Part shown: piece after piece, positions 1 through 9,034 of the stretch
Layout of the letters: each line of letters opens with the position of its first letter
Numbering within the stretch: the first letter of the stretch is position 1
Source: Desulfobacterales bacterium
GTDB taxonomy: Bacteria > Desulfobacterota > Desulfobacteria > Desulfobacterales > JAEINQ01
Direction of reading: 5' to 3'
NCBI GenBank assembly: GCA_016342285.1
Contig: JAEINQ010000009.1
Span: 1-64,000 of the forward strand
DNA length: 64,000 nucleotides
Made by a program: the position numbers and the translations under genes
Notes under the pieces: model-generated
What the model saw: the letters and a program-made list of their open reading frames with translations, nothing else
The model's database searches: none
What the model was told of the DNA's origin: nothing

Positions 1-77
1 GATGAAAAAAGCAGATCCGTATCCTCGGCCACTGTCTGGGCCCCGGGCAGGGTCCATGCCGGGGCGTCATTGACCGC
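1..77. repeat. Direct repeat copy 1 inside the surface-protein gene
   Basis: These 77 bases are identical to 418-494, an offset of 417 bp (139 codons). They encode the VNDAPAWTLPGAQ...AEDTDLLFSS segment that opens each repeat. Identity ends abruptly on both sides of the boundary, which fits recent gene conversion or duplication between repeat units. Confidence 0.95.
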
Positions 78-2306
78 GCTGACGGTGATGCCGACGGTCT
101 CGGTGTCGGACAAAGCACCGCCGGCACCGGTGTTCCCCTGGTCGTTGACGGTAATGGTAAGGGTCTCCGCCCCGCCCGAGGCCGTGTTGTAGTCGGCATC
201 TCCCCGGTAGACCATTCCTTCTAAGGCCGCGTTGACGGCTGCCGCCGTACCGGTAAAGGTCATGGCCGCGTCGGCCGCGCCGTCACCGCCGGTAAAGGAA
301 AGCCCGGTGGTCTGGCTCAGGGTCAGCGCTCCGTGAGCCGCCGACAGGGTCACCTGCAGGTTGCCCGGCGTCTCGGCCACGTCCACGTCGGCCACGGTAA
401 TGGCGTTGCCGTTACCCGATGAAAAAAGCAGATCCGTATCCTCGGCCACTGTCTGGGCCCCGGGCAGGGTCCATGCCGGGGCGTCATTGACCGCCGTCAC
501 CGTGATATTGATACTCTTGTCGGCCACCTGAGCGCCGTCGTCACCGGTGAATCCCTGGTCGTCGACATGGATATCCAGGGTGTCGGTACCGGCAAAATCC
601 GCGTTCGGGGTGTAGGTCATGTTGTTGATGGCGGCGTTGATGGCGGCCAGGTTCCCGGTGAAGGTCATGGTGGCGTCGGCGCTGCCGTCGCCGGTGGCAA
701 AACTCAGTCCCGTATTCTGGGAGAGGGTGAGCGTGCCGTTGGCTGCCTGAAGCGTCAATTGCACATCGCTGACGCCGGCATCCACGTCGGCAACGGAGAG
801 GGTGTTGATGACGACGCCGTGGTCCTCGGTGGTTTCAATGGGCGTGGCGATCCACGTCGCGCCGGTTCCTACAACGGTCAAATCGTTGGCGCCGACCGAG
901 TCCGTAATGGTGGCCCCGCTGCCGCCGTTCATCCGCCAGTAGGTGACCAGGCCGGTCTCGGAGCCGTTTAAGGCCGTGTTCATGCTGCCTTGGATGTCGG
1001 CCTGGGATCGCACGGTGTTCCAGAGCCGCACTTCGTCCAGGGCGCCGTTGAAGGACTGGTTGGCCTGAAAGCCCCCGCCGAGGGCGTCTTGTTCCTGGCC
1101 AAAAACCAACGTGCCGCTTGCCGCCAGCGTGTGGCCGGCCTTGATGCTGGCCGTCTGGACCGCTACGCCGTCCACGTAGAGGATCGACGTGCCGGCGGTG
1201 TTCTCCCAGGTCCAGGCCACGTGGTGCCACGCACCGTCGTTGATGGCCACGCCGGAACCACTTTCACCGCCGGCCTTGGTGGCGTCGATTTCCGGACTCA
1301 GGTTACGGTAGTTGAAGAGCAGAAATTCGTTGGGCTGGCCGGGCACCGCGTAGGAAAAGAGCGAGCCGTCGTTGACCGTATCGCTGGTCTTGACCCACAT
1401 CTCGACGGTGATTTCGGTGGTCGGGAAGCTGTCGAAGTTGGATTTGATCAGGTAATCGGTGGCTGTGCCCGCCAATGACAGGGCGTAGCTGGAATCGTTG
1501 ATCTCGGGCGCATCGTTGGGATCGGCCAGAAGACCATGATAGGATGCCGCTAAAGGATCGTAATCGATCGGCGTGTCGATATCACCGCGGGTGTACTCCA
1601 GGTCCCAGTTGCCGCCCAAATCGGCGCTTCCGGTGGGATCCATGGAAGCGGCCACATCCGCGCCGGTCAGGGCGGAAAAGCGTTCCAGGAACCCGGTGCC
1701 GGCCGGGGATGCCGCCACGTTGCAGCCGTAGAGAAGAATGTCGGCGTTTTCGGTCAAGCCGGCCTGCCAGCCGGTCAGTCGGTCGGCGGCCTGTTCGATA
1801 TTGTCAGCGCTGAGCCGGGTATTTCCCAAACTGATGGCGCCGGGCTCACCGTGGGACAAAATATGGACGGTGGCAACCCCCTGATGTTCGGCCAAGTACT
1901 GGCCGATCAACGTCACCCCGTCCTGATCGGCACCGATGGTGACCACCTGGACCCCCTCGGGCAGGTCCTGGATCAAGTTTTGATAGTCATCGACCCGCGA
2001 ATCGACGAAAACCACTTCGTCAGGGTTGTCGACCGCCAGGGGCGAGGGTGAAAAAAGGTCGATCGTGCCGCCGTCCGTCGCATCGCCGGAATCGACGACC
2101 TGGGCCTCGGGGCTGTCTCCGGCCGAGCCGGGCAGCGCCCCCAGAACGTCCAGGCCGGCCGTCAGCCCGGACGCGTCGTAAAGATAGCGAGACTCCAGGG
2201 CCAGCATCAATCGTCCGGGTCGGGTTGAATCGTCTTTGACCGATTGGGATGTGTCTGAGGCGAAAAAGGTTTTCAGTATCGGCTTCAGCCTGGAAAAACT
2301 AAGCAT
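1..2306 (-). CDS. DUF4347 / LamG / cadherin-like repeat surface protein (C-terminus beyond window)
   Basis: The frame is open from an ATG at 2306 to the left edge, so only about 768 N-terminal residues are visible. GAGGA lies about 7 nt upstream of the start. An N-terminal stretch rich in Ser/Lys/Arg is followed at about residues 85-245 by a DUF4347-type domain (VVFVDSRVDDYQ, HILSHGEPG, DILLYGCNVA). A LamG/concanavalin-like domain follows at about 275-435 (TEITVEMWVKT, DGAWHHVAWTW, GALDEVRLWN). After that come repeats of about 139 residues, each opening with VNDAP and containing a TLTLSQ/GLSF core. In this family such proteins are very long exported adhesin-like molecules, often secreted by type I systems, whose signal would lie beyond the window. 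No secretion genes are visible here. The family is clear; the specific role is unknown. Confidence 0.85.
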   Translation of the reverse strand, partial: MLSFSRLKPILKTFFASDTSQSVKDDSTRPGRLMLALESRYLYDASGLTAGLDVLGALPGSAGDSPEAQVVDSGDATDGGTIDLFSPSPLAVDNPDEVVFVDSRVDDYQNLIQDLPEGVQVVTIGADQDGVTLIGQYLAEHQGVATVHILSHGEPGAISLGNTRLSADNIEQAADRLTGWQAGLTENADILLYGCNVAASPAGTGFLERFSALTGADVAASMDPTGSADLGGNWDLEYTRGDIDTPIDYDPLAASYHGLLADPNDAPEINDSSYALSLAGTATDYLIKSNFDSFPTTEITVEMWVKTSDTVNDGSLFSYAVPGQPNEFLLFNYRNLSPEIDATKAGGESGSGVAINDGAWHHVAWTWENTAGTSILYVDGVAVQTASIKAGHTLAASGTLVFGQEQDALGGGFQANQSFNGALDEVRLWNTVRSQADIQGSMNTALNGSETGLVTYWRMNGGSGATITDSVGANDLTVVGTGATWIATPIETTEDHGVVINTLSVADVDAGVSDVQLTLQAANGTLTLSQNTGLSFATGDGSADATMTFTGNLAAINAAINNMTYTPNADFAGTDTLDIHVDDQGFTGDDGAQVADKSINITVTAVNDAPAWTLPGAQTVAEDTDLLFSSGNGNAITVADVDVAETPGNLQVTLSAAHGALTLSQTTGLSFTGGDGAADAAMTFTGTAAAVNAALEGMVYRGDADYNTASGGAETLTITVNDQGNTGAGGALSDTETVGITVSAVNDAPAWTLPGAQTVAEDTDLLFS
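418..494. repeat. Direct repeat copy 2 inside the surface-protein gene
   Basis: This is the second copy of the 77-base block found at 1-77, exactly one repeat unit (417 bp) away. The flanking repeat sequence is clearly diverged, so this block has been homogenised more recently than its surroundings. Confidence 0.95.
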
Positions 2307-2776
2307 GAGATATCCTCGGGAATAAAATGTTTGCCGGCGCATCAGCGTTGGGGCGTCCACCGCCGCTGTGGTGCGCATCTGCCGGGTTCGATGGAGCCAC
2401 ATCAGGTTGTGGCCAATGGAAAAGATACCACATGATGTGGTGTAAACATTGAATGTTCGGCTTTTCCAAGTCCCCGAATTATTCGGCAACGTACTTATTT
2501 CACTGCTCTTGTTATCGACTCGACCGGCAGGGACTTGAGGTTTTATCTGTATTTCGTTTCGGTTGTGGAAATCAAAGCGGCCACGGCCCAGGTCATGGAA
2601 GCCCGGCAACGGGAGACCCGTTTACGGCCAACTGACGGATTCCCCGTCGACGTGGCAAACCCTAAGCCATGGAAAAACCTTTACAAAACGCCGGTCTTGT
2701 TTTATAACGTGCCGCGAGCTAAACTTATTGATAATAAAAGATATTTCCACAAATCCCAGAGAGATTGGAACGCCCG
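2307..2776. other. Intergenic region between divergent genes
   Basis: No convincing gene is seen in these 470 bp. The region must hold the promoters of the leftward surface-protein gene and the rightward rdgB. It contains a 15-bp perfect palindrome at 2427-2441. The part nearest rdgB (about 2690-2760) is AT-rich, as expected for a promoter. Confidence 0.6.
2427..2441. promoter_or_regulatory. Palindrome ACCACAT-g-ATGTGGT, possible operator
   Basis: Seven-base arms are perfect inverted repeats around a single G, about 120 bp upstream of the surface-protein start. The size and symmetry suit a dimeric repressor site. CCACAT/ATGTGG arms also occur further apart near 45020-45060. The binding protein is unknown. 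Confidence 0.35.
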
Positions 2777-3442
2777 ATGCCCTACCAGACCATCGTCCTG
2801 GCCACCCGGAATGCCGGCAAGGTGGCCGAAATCCGAGACCTGCTGGCCGGATTTCCCGTCATTATCAAAAATCTTAACGACTTCGGCCCGATTCCCGAAG
2901 TGGTTGAAGACGGTGCCACCTTTGATGAAAACGCCTATAAGAAAGCGAGCCATACGGCGCGTATTTTGGGCCTGCCGGCCCTGGCCGATGACTCGGGCCT
3001 GTTGGTTGAGGCCCTGGGGGGACGACCCGGGGTGCTGTCAGCCCGCTACGCCGGCGCTGGCGCCTCCGACCGGCAGCGATGCGACAAGCTGTTGGAAGAG
3101 ATGCACGGCAGGGCAAACCGGAACGCCGCCTTTGAATGCGTGATTTCCATCGCCGTGCCCACGGGTCCGGCCTTGACCTATGAGGCGCAATGCCAAGGCC
3201 TGATTGCCGAATCGCCATCGGGAGAAAACGGATTCGGATACGATCCGGTTTTTTTCTATCCTTCCCTGGGAAAAACCTTTGCCCAGATCAGCCGCGAGGA
3301 AAAGGGGCGGATCAGTCACCGGGGCCGGGCCTTGCAGGAACTGCGCGATGAGTTTGACAAGGTGCTCAAATGGATCGAGAATCAAATGCCGATCCCGGAA
3401 CGATTCTCCTGTGCCGGAGAGAGCCCTGCGGGCCAAAACTGA
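2777..3442 (+). CDS. rdgB: XTP/dITP diphosphatase (RdgB/HAM1 family)
   Basis: This house-cleaning pyrophosphatase hydrolyses dITP, XTP and ITP to the monophosphates, keeping deaminated purines out of DNA. The 221-residue product has the family signatures in order: TRNAGK at 10-15, ADDSGL at 70-75 with the metal-binding acidic pair, NGFGYDP at 151-157 and SHRGRA at 180-185. The C-terminus is a little longer than usual. I chose the ATG at 2777 because the upstream in-frame TTG at 2765 abuts the purine-rich AGAGAG that would serve the ATG. It stands alone, divergent from the surface-protein gene. Confidence 0.93.
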   Translation: MPYQTIVLATRNAGKVAEIRDLLAGFPVIIKNLNDFGPIPEVVEDGATFDENAYKKASHTARILGLPALADDSGLLVEALGGRPGVLSARYAGAGASDRQRCDKLLEEMHGRANRNAAFECVISIAVPTGPALTYEAQCQGLIAESPSGENGFGYDPVFFYPSLGKTFAQISREEKGRISHRGRALQELRDEFDKVLKWIENQMPIPERFSCAGESPAGQN

Positions 3443-3723
3443 TTCAAGGCAATCATCGTCGCCGTTAGCTATAAAACGCTTGCCCCCATGGCCATACAGA
3501 ACGGCTTCCTGCCCATTTCCGGCTGGATTTTGAACGGCTTTGGTGCTAATAGCGAAAATGAATAACCGTTCATACTTGTTCCACTCATGGACATCCTGAC
3601 ATTCGGACCCGATCCTTGCGCGCCGGGTCCTTGTAAAGATTGTGGCGCGTCGCACTGACAATGGGGTTGCCGGAAAAGGCGGCAACGGCCGGTGTCGCAG
3701 TTCCAATCAAGGGGGATTTTGGT

Positions 3724-5688
3724 ATGCTGGAGATAAGAAAAGGGATCGATATCGTTCAGGTCTTGGGCGGCGTCGCCACGGCAAAAGAGGCAATGGCGCT
3801 ATTTGAAAGCCGGATGGATGCGACGGCACTGTCCCGCATCGGGGCCATCAAGAACTCAGAAGTGCTGCTTAAAATAGCCAACGCCATCGCCATGTGCGCC
3901 CCGAAAATCATCTTCGTCAACACCGGTTCCGAGGCGGATCGCGCGTTCATCCGTCAGCTGGCCATTGACAACGGCGAAGAGAAGCCCCTGCCCATGGACG
4001 GGCATACCATCCACTACGACCTCAAGGACGAACAGGGACGGATTGTCGATCGGACCTACTACATCGCCAACCCCGACGAAGGGGTCAGTTCCCTGGCCAA
4101 CAAGATGCTCCGTGACGACGCCCTGGTCGATATCCGGGAAAAGATGGCCGGCATCATGGCGGAAAAGACCATGGTGATCGGTTTTTACATGCGCGGACCG
4201 GTGGGGGCACCGGTTTCCAATCCCGCCCTGGAGATTACCAGTTCGGCCTATGTCTCCCACAGCGCTGAAATTCTCTACCGCAACGCCTATGCCAATTTCG
4301 ACCAGGAAGTCCAACGCCTGGGACATTTCTTCACCAATATTCACAGCGAAGGCCTTAACCGGGTCGAAGATCTGCCCAACGCCCGGGTCTTCATGGATCG
4401 CAGCCACTGGACCACTTACAGCATCAACTGCACCTATGCCGGCAACACACTGCTGTTGAAAAAGGGAAACCATCGGTTCGCCGTGGACAAGGCCGTCTAC
4501 CAGAACAGTGGAAATGAGCTGGCCGAGCACATGTTCATCACCGGCATGGACGGCCCCGGCGGCCGGATCACCTGGTTCGCCGGTGCGGCCCCCAGCGGGT
4601 GCGGCAAGACCACCACGGCCATGGCCGGCAACCATTTCGTGGGCGACGACCTGGCCCAGATGTGGCGGAATGAAAAAGGGAGTATCCGGTCGGTCAACCC
4701 CGAATGCGGCATCTTCGGCATCTTAGAAGATGTCAACAGTGAGGGCGATCCCCACCTGATGAAACTCATCCGCCACCCCGGCATCGAAGTCATCTGGACC
4801 AATGTCCTCATCGATGCCAAAGGCATTCCCCACTGGACCGGCAACGGCGAGCCGCCGCCTGAAAAAGGGTTCAATTTCCAGGGCGAATGGTTTGCCGGCA
4901 AGACCGATGCCAATGGCAAACCGGTTCCGGTCAGCCACCCCAATGCCCGGTGCACCCTGGCGTCCGTCAACCTTGCCAACTACTCGGAAAAATCCGAGGC
5001 CCCTGACGGCGTGGAAACCCGGGTCATTACTTACAGCGGACGCGACAGCGATACCATGCCGCCGGTATGGGTGGCGAAAAACCCGGACCACGGCGTGGTC
5101 ATCGGCGCCTGTATCGTCTCGGCCGCCACAGCCACCGAAGTCGGCGCCACCGGCATCAAACGGTCCCCCTGGGCCAATGCACCGTTCATTCCGGGATCCC
5201 TGGGCGAATACATGGAAGCCCAGTTCAAATTCTTTGGTCATGCGGATATCGACCCGGACAGCCAGCCCATCATGGCCGGCCTGAACTACTTCCTCACCCA
5301 CCAGGCCCGCGGCGGTGACTCCAAGAAACTGTTGGGGGAAAAACGGGACGTCAAAGTTTGGCTCTCCTGGCTGGAACGACGCGCCCACAAGGAGGTCGAG
5401 ACCATTGTGACCCCCATCGGCGAACTGCCCCGCTATGAAGACCTGCTGCGGCTTTTCACAGGACTCCTCGACAAGGAATACCCCAGGGAACTCTATGACA
5501 AACAGTTCTCCCTGTATGTGGACAACATCCTGGCTCGGGTGGACCTCCAGATCTCATCCTACCGCAACGAGATCAACCTTCCCGGCCGGCTCTTTGAAAT
5601 CCTCTATGAGCAGCGCGGCGGTCTTCAGGCCTTAAAGCAGGTATTCGGCCCGGTGGTCACCCCGGACCAGCTCACGGGCGTGTGCTGA
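3724..5688 (+). CDS. pckG: Phosphoenolpyruvate carboxykinase, GTP-dependent type
   Basis: The enzyme interconverts oxaloacetate and phosphoenolpyruvate with a purine nucleotide, linking the TCA and C4 pool to gluconeogenesis. The 654-residue product carries the kinase-1a/P-loop motif APSGCGKTT near residue 290. It is followed by VGDDLAQMW with the metal-binding acidic pair and by NPECGIFG, an arrangement typical of the GTP-type rather than the ATP-type enzyme. An AAGGGGGA ribosome-binding site sits 7 nt before the ATG at 3724, which rules out the longer in-frame start upstream. It is monocistronic, with a strong terminator downstream at 5907-5935. Nucleotide preference is inferred from family resemblance. 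Confidence 0.88.
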   Translation: MLEIRKGIDIVQVLGGVATAKEAMALFESRMDATALSRIGAIKNSEVLLKIANAIAMCAPKIIFVNTGSEADRAFIRQLAIDNGEEKPLPMDGHTIHYDLKDEQGRIVDRTYYIANPDEGVSSLANKMLRDDALVDIREKMAGIMAEKTMVIGFYMRGPVGAPVSNPALEITSSAYVSHSAEILYRNAYANFDQEVQRLGHFFTNIHSEGLNRVEDLPNARVFMDRSHWTTYSINCTYAGNTLLLKKGNHRFAVDKAVYQNSGNELAEHMFITGMDGPGGRITWFAGAAPSGCGKTTTAMAGNHFVGDDLAQMWRNEKGSIRSVNPECGIFGILEDVNSEGDPHLMKLIRHPGIEVIWTNVLIDAKGIPHWTGNGEPPPEKGFNFQGEWFAGKTDANGKPVPVSHPNARCTLASVNLANYSEKSEAPDGVETRVITYSGRDSDTMPPVWVAKNPDHGVVIGACIVSAATATEVGATGIKRSPWANAPFIPGSLGEYMEAQFKFFGHADIDPDSQPIMAGLNYFLTHQARGGDSKKLLGEKRDVKVWLSWLERRAHKEVETIVTPIGELPRYEDLLRLFTGLLDKEYPRELYDKQFSLYVDNILARVDLQISSYRNEINLPGRLFEILYEQRGGLQALKQVFGPVVTPDQLTGVC

Positions 5689-5885
5689 TTCCGTTGTTTT
5701 TTGTCTCTTGTGTCCGCGTGTTTGGCGACAGGGCAATTCAGGATCGGGTCCAGCGGCCCGATCCAAACACGCAAGGCCGGATACCGAACACATGATGAAT
5801 TCAGCACCCAAGGCACTCCGAGCACATAGCGAACCGCTTGATTTTAGGCAATTTAGGCATTTCGAACTGGAAGCGAAGTATCGCC

Positions 5886-5935
5886 GCCCCTTCCAGGGGC
5901 AAACCAAAGCCTGGTCCTCTGGGCCAGGCTTTTTT
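5886..5935. repeat. Interspersed repeat family A, partial copy
   Basis: The block CCTTCCAGGGGCAAACCAAA followed by the GCCTGG/CCAGGC hairpin matches copies at 24684-24770 and 55274-55362. This copy lacks their 50-bp left half. It is the only one of the three with a perfect terminator stem and T-run. Confidence 0.75.
5907..5935 (+). terminator. Rho-independent terminator after pckG
   Basis: An 11-bp stem (AAGCCTGGTCC pairing with GGGCCAGGCTT, one G-T pair, loop TCT) is followed by a run of six T. It ends 11 nt before the TTG start of the next gene. The same block with its leader GGGCAAACCAAAGCC recurs near 24740 and 55330. Confidence 0.85.
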
Positions 5936-5946
5936 CCATCCTACAA

Positions 5947-7197
5947 TTGAAGCCCTTGGCTGCTACCCGCAAAGAGATCATTCAGACACTTTTTTCCGGC
6001 CGCATGCTGGTGGCCCTGCTCATGGGGTTTGCCTGCGGCCTGCCCCTGCTCCTGACCATCACGGTTCTCCAGGCCTGGATGACCGAGGAAGGGGTTGATC
6101 TGGGGGCCATCGGCCTTATGAGCTTGGTGGGGCTGCCCTATACCGTCAAGTTTCTTTGGGCGCCGGTGCTCGACCGGTTTACCCTTCCGTTTCTGGGGCG
6201 ACGGCGGGGGTGGCTGCTCATGGCCCAGCTCGCCCTGATGATGGCGGTGGCCGCACTGGGGCAGACGCGGCCGGCCCAGGCGCCCTGGCTGGTGGCCCTG
6301 GCTGCCTTTTTCGTCACTTTTTTCAGCGCCACCCAGGACGCCGTGGTGGACGCCTATCGCCGTGAAGACTTGGTTGACGAGGAGTTGGGCCTCGGGTCTT
6401 CCCTCTATGTCAACGGGTACCGTCTCGGCATGCTGCTGGCCTCGGGCGGCGGGTTGATCCTGGCCGACCATATCCCCTTTTCCCGGGTCTACCTCATCAT
6501 GGCCATCTGTCTGCTGCCGGGGGTGATCACTACGGTGATGGCCCGGGAACCGCGGGTCACCGAGGCACCAACGACCCTTCAGGCCGCGGTGATCGACCCG
6601 TTGCGGGACTATTTTGCTCGGCCGGAAGCGGTTTGGATTCTGGCCTTTATCGTATTTTACAAAATTGGTGATACCATGGCCAGTGCTATGACCACGCCGT
6701 TTTACCTGGACATCGGTTTCACCAAGACCCAGATCGGGACGGTGGTCAAGCTCTTTGGTTTCTGGGCCACGGTGGTCGGCAGCCTGGTCGGTGGGGTCAT
6801 GATGCTGCGCCTGGGCATCAATCGCAGCCTGTGGATCTTCGGCGCCCTTCAGGCTGTTTCCACCGCCGGGTTTGCCCTTTTGGCCCGGATCGGCGCCCAC
6901 ACCGGGGCACTGGCCGGGGTCATCGCTTTTGAAAACCTCGCCAGCGGCATGGGCACCGCCGCCTTTGTCGCCTTCATGGCCAGCATCACCAACAAAAAGT
7001 TCACCGCCACCCAGTATGCCCTGCTCTCCAGTTTCATGGGGGCGCCGCGGGTGCTGGCATCGGCGGCCACGGGATACCTGGCCGAGGCCGTGGGGTGGAG
7101 CATGTTTTTCATCTTCTGTACGGCCATGGCCGCTCCGGGGCTCGTCCTGCTGCACCGGTTTGCCCCCTGGCCGTGGGCCCAAGCCCAGGACAGGTAA
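5947..7197 (+). CDS. ampG: AmpG-like MFS permease
   Basis: This is a 416-residue major-facilitator protein with about 12 hydrophobic segments. Its N-terminus (SGRMLVALLMGFACGLPLLL) and the segments LDRFTLPFLGRRRGW and ATQDAVVDAYRRE match the AmpG family, which imports anhydromuropeptides from cell-wall turnover into the cytoplasm. The TTG at 5947 keeps the full first membrane segment; the first ATG (6004) would cut into it, and no strong ribosome-binding site supports either. Six bases separate it from the next gene, so the two are probably co-transcribed. The substrate is inferred from family; no beta-lactamase or recycling enzyme is adjacent. Confidence 0.8.
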   Translation: MKPLAATRKEIIQTLFSGRMLVALLMGFACGLPLLLTITVLQAWMTEEGVDLGAIGLMSLVGLPYTVKFLWAPVLDRFTLPFLGRRRGWLLMAQLALMMAVAALGQTRPAQAPWLVALAAFFVTFFSATQDAVVDAYRREDLVDEELGLGSSLYVNGYRLGMLLASGGGLILADHIPFSRVYLIMAICLLPGVITTVMAREPRVTEAPTTLQAAVIDPLRDYFARPEAVWILAFIVFYKIGDTMASAMTTPFYLDIGFTKTQIGTVVKLFGFWATVVGSLVGGVMMLRLGINRSLWIFGALQAVSTAGFALLARIGAHTGALAGVIAFENLASGMGTAAFVAFMASITNKKFTATQYALLSSFMGAPRVLASAATGYLAEAVGWSMFFIFCTAMAAPGLVLLHRFAPWPWAQAQDR

Positions 7198-7202
7198 CCC
7201 CG

Positions 7203-8942
7203 ATGACAGACAACGCCCAATTGCCGACAACAAGCATTGCCGAGCGCATCGCCCGTGTTAGAGCGCAGCGGTCGGCCATCATGGCCCTGCCGACGGAGGA
7301 AAAGCAGGCCGCGATTATGGCCTTTGACCAGCCGGTGGCCCTGGTGCATGCGTTTGCCGAACAGGACTTTCTTCTGCTGGTCGATGAGATCGGGCCGGAC
7401 AACGCCCTGGAGATCATCGCCCTGGCCTCTGACCGGCAATGGGAGCACCTGGTGGATGCCCGGATCTGGCTTGATGACCGGCTCGACCTGGTGGAAACCA
7501 CCCGCTGGATCGACCGACTTTGCCGGGCCGATGCTGAACGCACGGTGAGCTGGTTGGCCCGGGACAAACCCGAGCTTCTCGAACTCTACCTCTTTCGCAA
7601 CATCAACATTATCGTTCGGGAACCGGACCTGGAAGCGGCCGCCATGCCCGACGAATACTTCACCTTTGACGATAGCTTTTACATGGAGATTCCGGAATTG
7701 CCCCCCCGGGTGGAGGGAGACGCCACAGACGACAGCCTTCGCCAGGAACTGCTCCGGGATCTGCTTAACCGCATGGTCGACCAGGACCACCATTTGCTTC
7801 AGCGGATTCTGCTGGAAACCATTCGAGTGCTCCCTGCCGAGGCTGAAGAAGGGGAATACCGGCTGCGAAACGTCCGAATGGCCGAAAAAGGGTTTCTTCC
7901 GTTTGAGGAGGCCGTGGGAATCTATCAGGCCGTCGATGCTGACAGCCTTGGGCAAACCCCGCCCAAACCGGCCATCAAAAATCCGGATACCCATGGCGCC
8001 CTGTCGGTCCCCCTCTACCCTGCCGGAAAGATCCCCGGAGACAACGGGTTTGCCCGGGCCCTGGCGCTCATTACCGATCCTGATGCGTACGCCGGACTTC
8101 AGACCGAGTTTGCCGCTCTGTGCAACCGGCTGATCGTGGCCGACCGCCGAAGCATCCGTGAGCCCCAAGACCTGGCCGATGCGGTTCGAAAAGCCTGCGG
8201 CTATCTTCACCTGGGCCTGGACGCGTTGACGGCTGAAAACGGGGCGGAAAACCCGGCCCGAAGCGCAGCCCTGATCGAGCGCCACAGCCTGGAGCAGATT
8301 TTCCGGATTGGTTACGGCCGATGTTTGAAAATCAAGTGGCGGGCGGAAAAATGGCGCAGGCAAAGCTGGTATGCCCGGGCCGGCCTATCACTGACCTTTT
8401 GGGACGAAGCCTGGACAGGCGTTCTGGGCGGCCTCTTTATCAAGCGGCCGCTTTTTTTCGACAATTACAAAACCGGCCAGACCCTCTACCGTGAATTCTC
8501 CCAGGCCTCGGACCTGCGGGACGCCGAGGCGGTGGTGGTCCAGGCCGAAGCCGTGGATGCGGTCCTGGCCTTGATTTCAGCGGACCTGGACATAGTCCAG
8601 GGAGGCAGTGCGCCGCTCACCTGGAAAAACCTTCTCCTCACGTGCTGGCTTCACCATGTGCTCGGGATCGACGAAACGCCGACGGCCCTTAGCGCAGACC
8701 AACTCCGAAACGCCTTTGATCGTCTCTGGCCCGATTCGAAAACCGCCGATTTTAAAGATGAGACGGTCAAGGCCGGGGTTATCAACTGGCTGTCCGAGCG
8801 AACCGGTCTGTCCCCTGAAGCCGTTTCCCAACGGGTCGGGCAGGCTCTCGAAGACCTCTTTGACGAGCTTTTGGAAGAATACGGCCCGGTGCGCAAGACG
8901 GGCCTGGATCCCCGGTTCATCCGGCACTTCCTGATTTTATAG
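7203..8942 (+). CDS. DUF6178 family protein
   Basis: This soluble, acidic, mostly helical protein of 579 residues has no signal peptide or membrane segment. Recognisable family features are ALPTEEKQAAIMA near residue 30, the phrase LVDEIGPDNALEIIALAS near 60-80 and FRNINIIVREPD near 135. DUF6178 proteins are typical of Desulfobacterota and have no established function. The ATG at 7203 lies 5 bp after the AmpG-like stop; longer in-frame starts would run into that gene. The tight spacing suggests an operon with the permease, but gives no functional clue. Confidence 0.8.
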   Translation: MTDNAQLPTTSIAERIARVRAQRSAIMALPTEEKQAAIMAFDQPVALVHAFAEQDFLLLVDEIGPDNALEIIALASDRQWEHLVDARIWLDDRLDLVETTRWIDRLCRADAERTVSWLARDKPELLELYLFRNINIIVREPDLEAAAMPDEYFTFDDSFYMEIPELPPRVEGDATDDSLRQELLRDLLNRMVDQDHHLLQRILLETIRVLPAEAEEGEYRLRNVRMAEKGFLPFEEAVGIYQAVDADSLGQTPPKPAIKNPDTHGALSVPLYPAGKIPGDNGFARALALITDPDAYAGLQTEFAALCNRLIVADRRSIREPQDLADAVRKACGYLHLGLDALTAENGAENPARSAALIERHSLEQIFRIGYGRCLKIKWRAEKWRRQSWYARAGLSLTFWDEAWTGVLGGLFIKRPLFFDNYKTGQTLYREFSQASDLRDAEAVVVQAEAVDAVLALISADLDIVQGGSAPLTWKNLLLTCWLHHVLGIDETPTALSADQLRNAFDRLWPDSKTADFKDETVKAGVINWLSERTGLSPEAVSQRVGQALEDLFDELLEEYGPVRKTGLDPRFIRHFLIL

Positions 8943-9034
8943 CGTTTGTTAGAAATACGTTCCGATAATATGGGTGTCGCTGGCAGAAATCGATCAAAAA
9001 GCGAGAGAAGGCCGATCTGATCCGTCTCTCCCAC

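Noticed and set aside
2535-3143. 202-codon frame overlapping rdgB
   Set aside because: It runs through rdgB in another frame and has no coding motifs; rdgB is complete without it.
5941-7233. 430-codon open frame on the minus strand
   Set aside because: It is antisense to the AmpG-like gene, reads as Gly/His/Gln-rich low-complexity sequence, and has no family resemblance; it is a GC-skew shadow.
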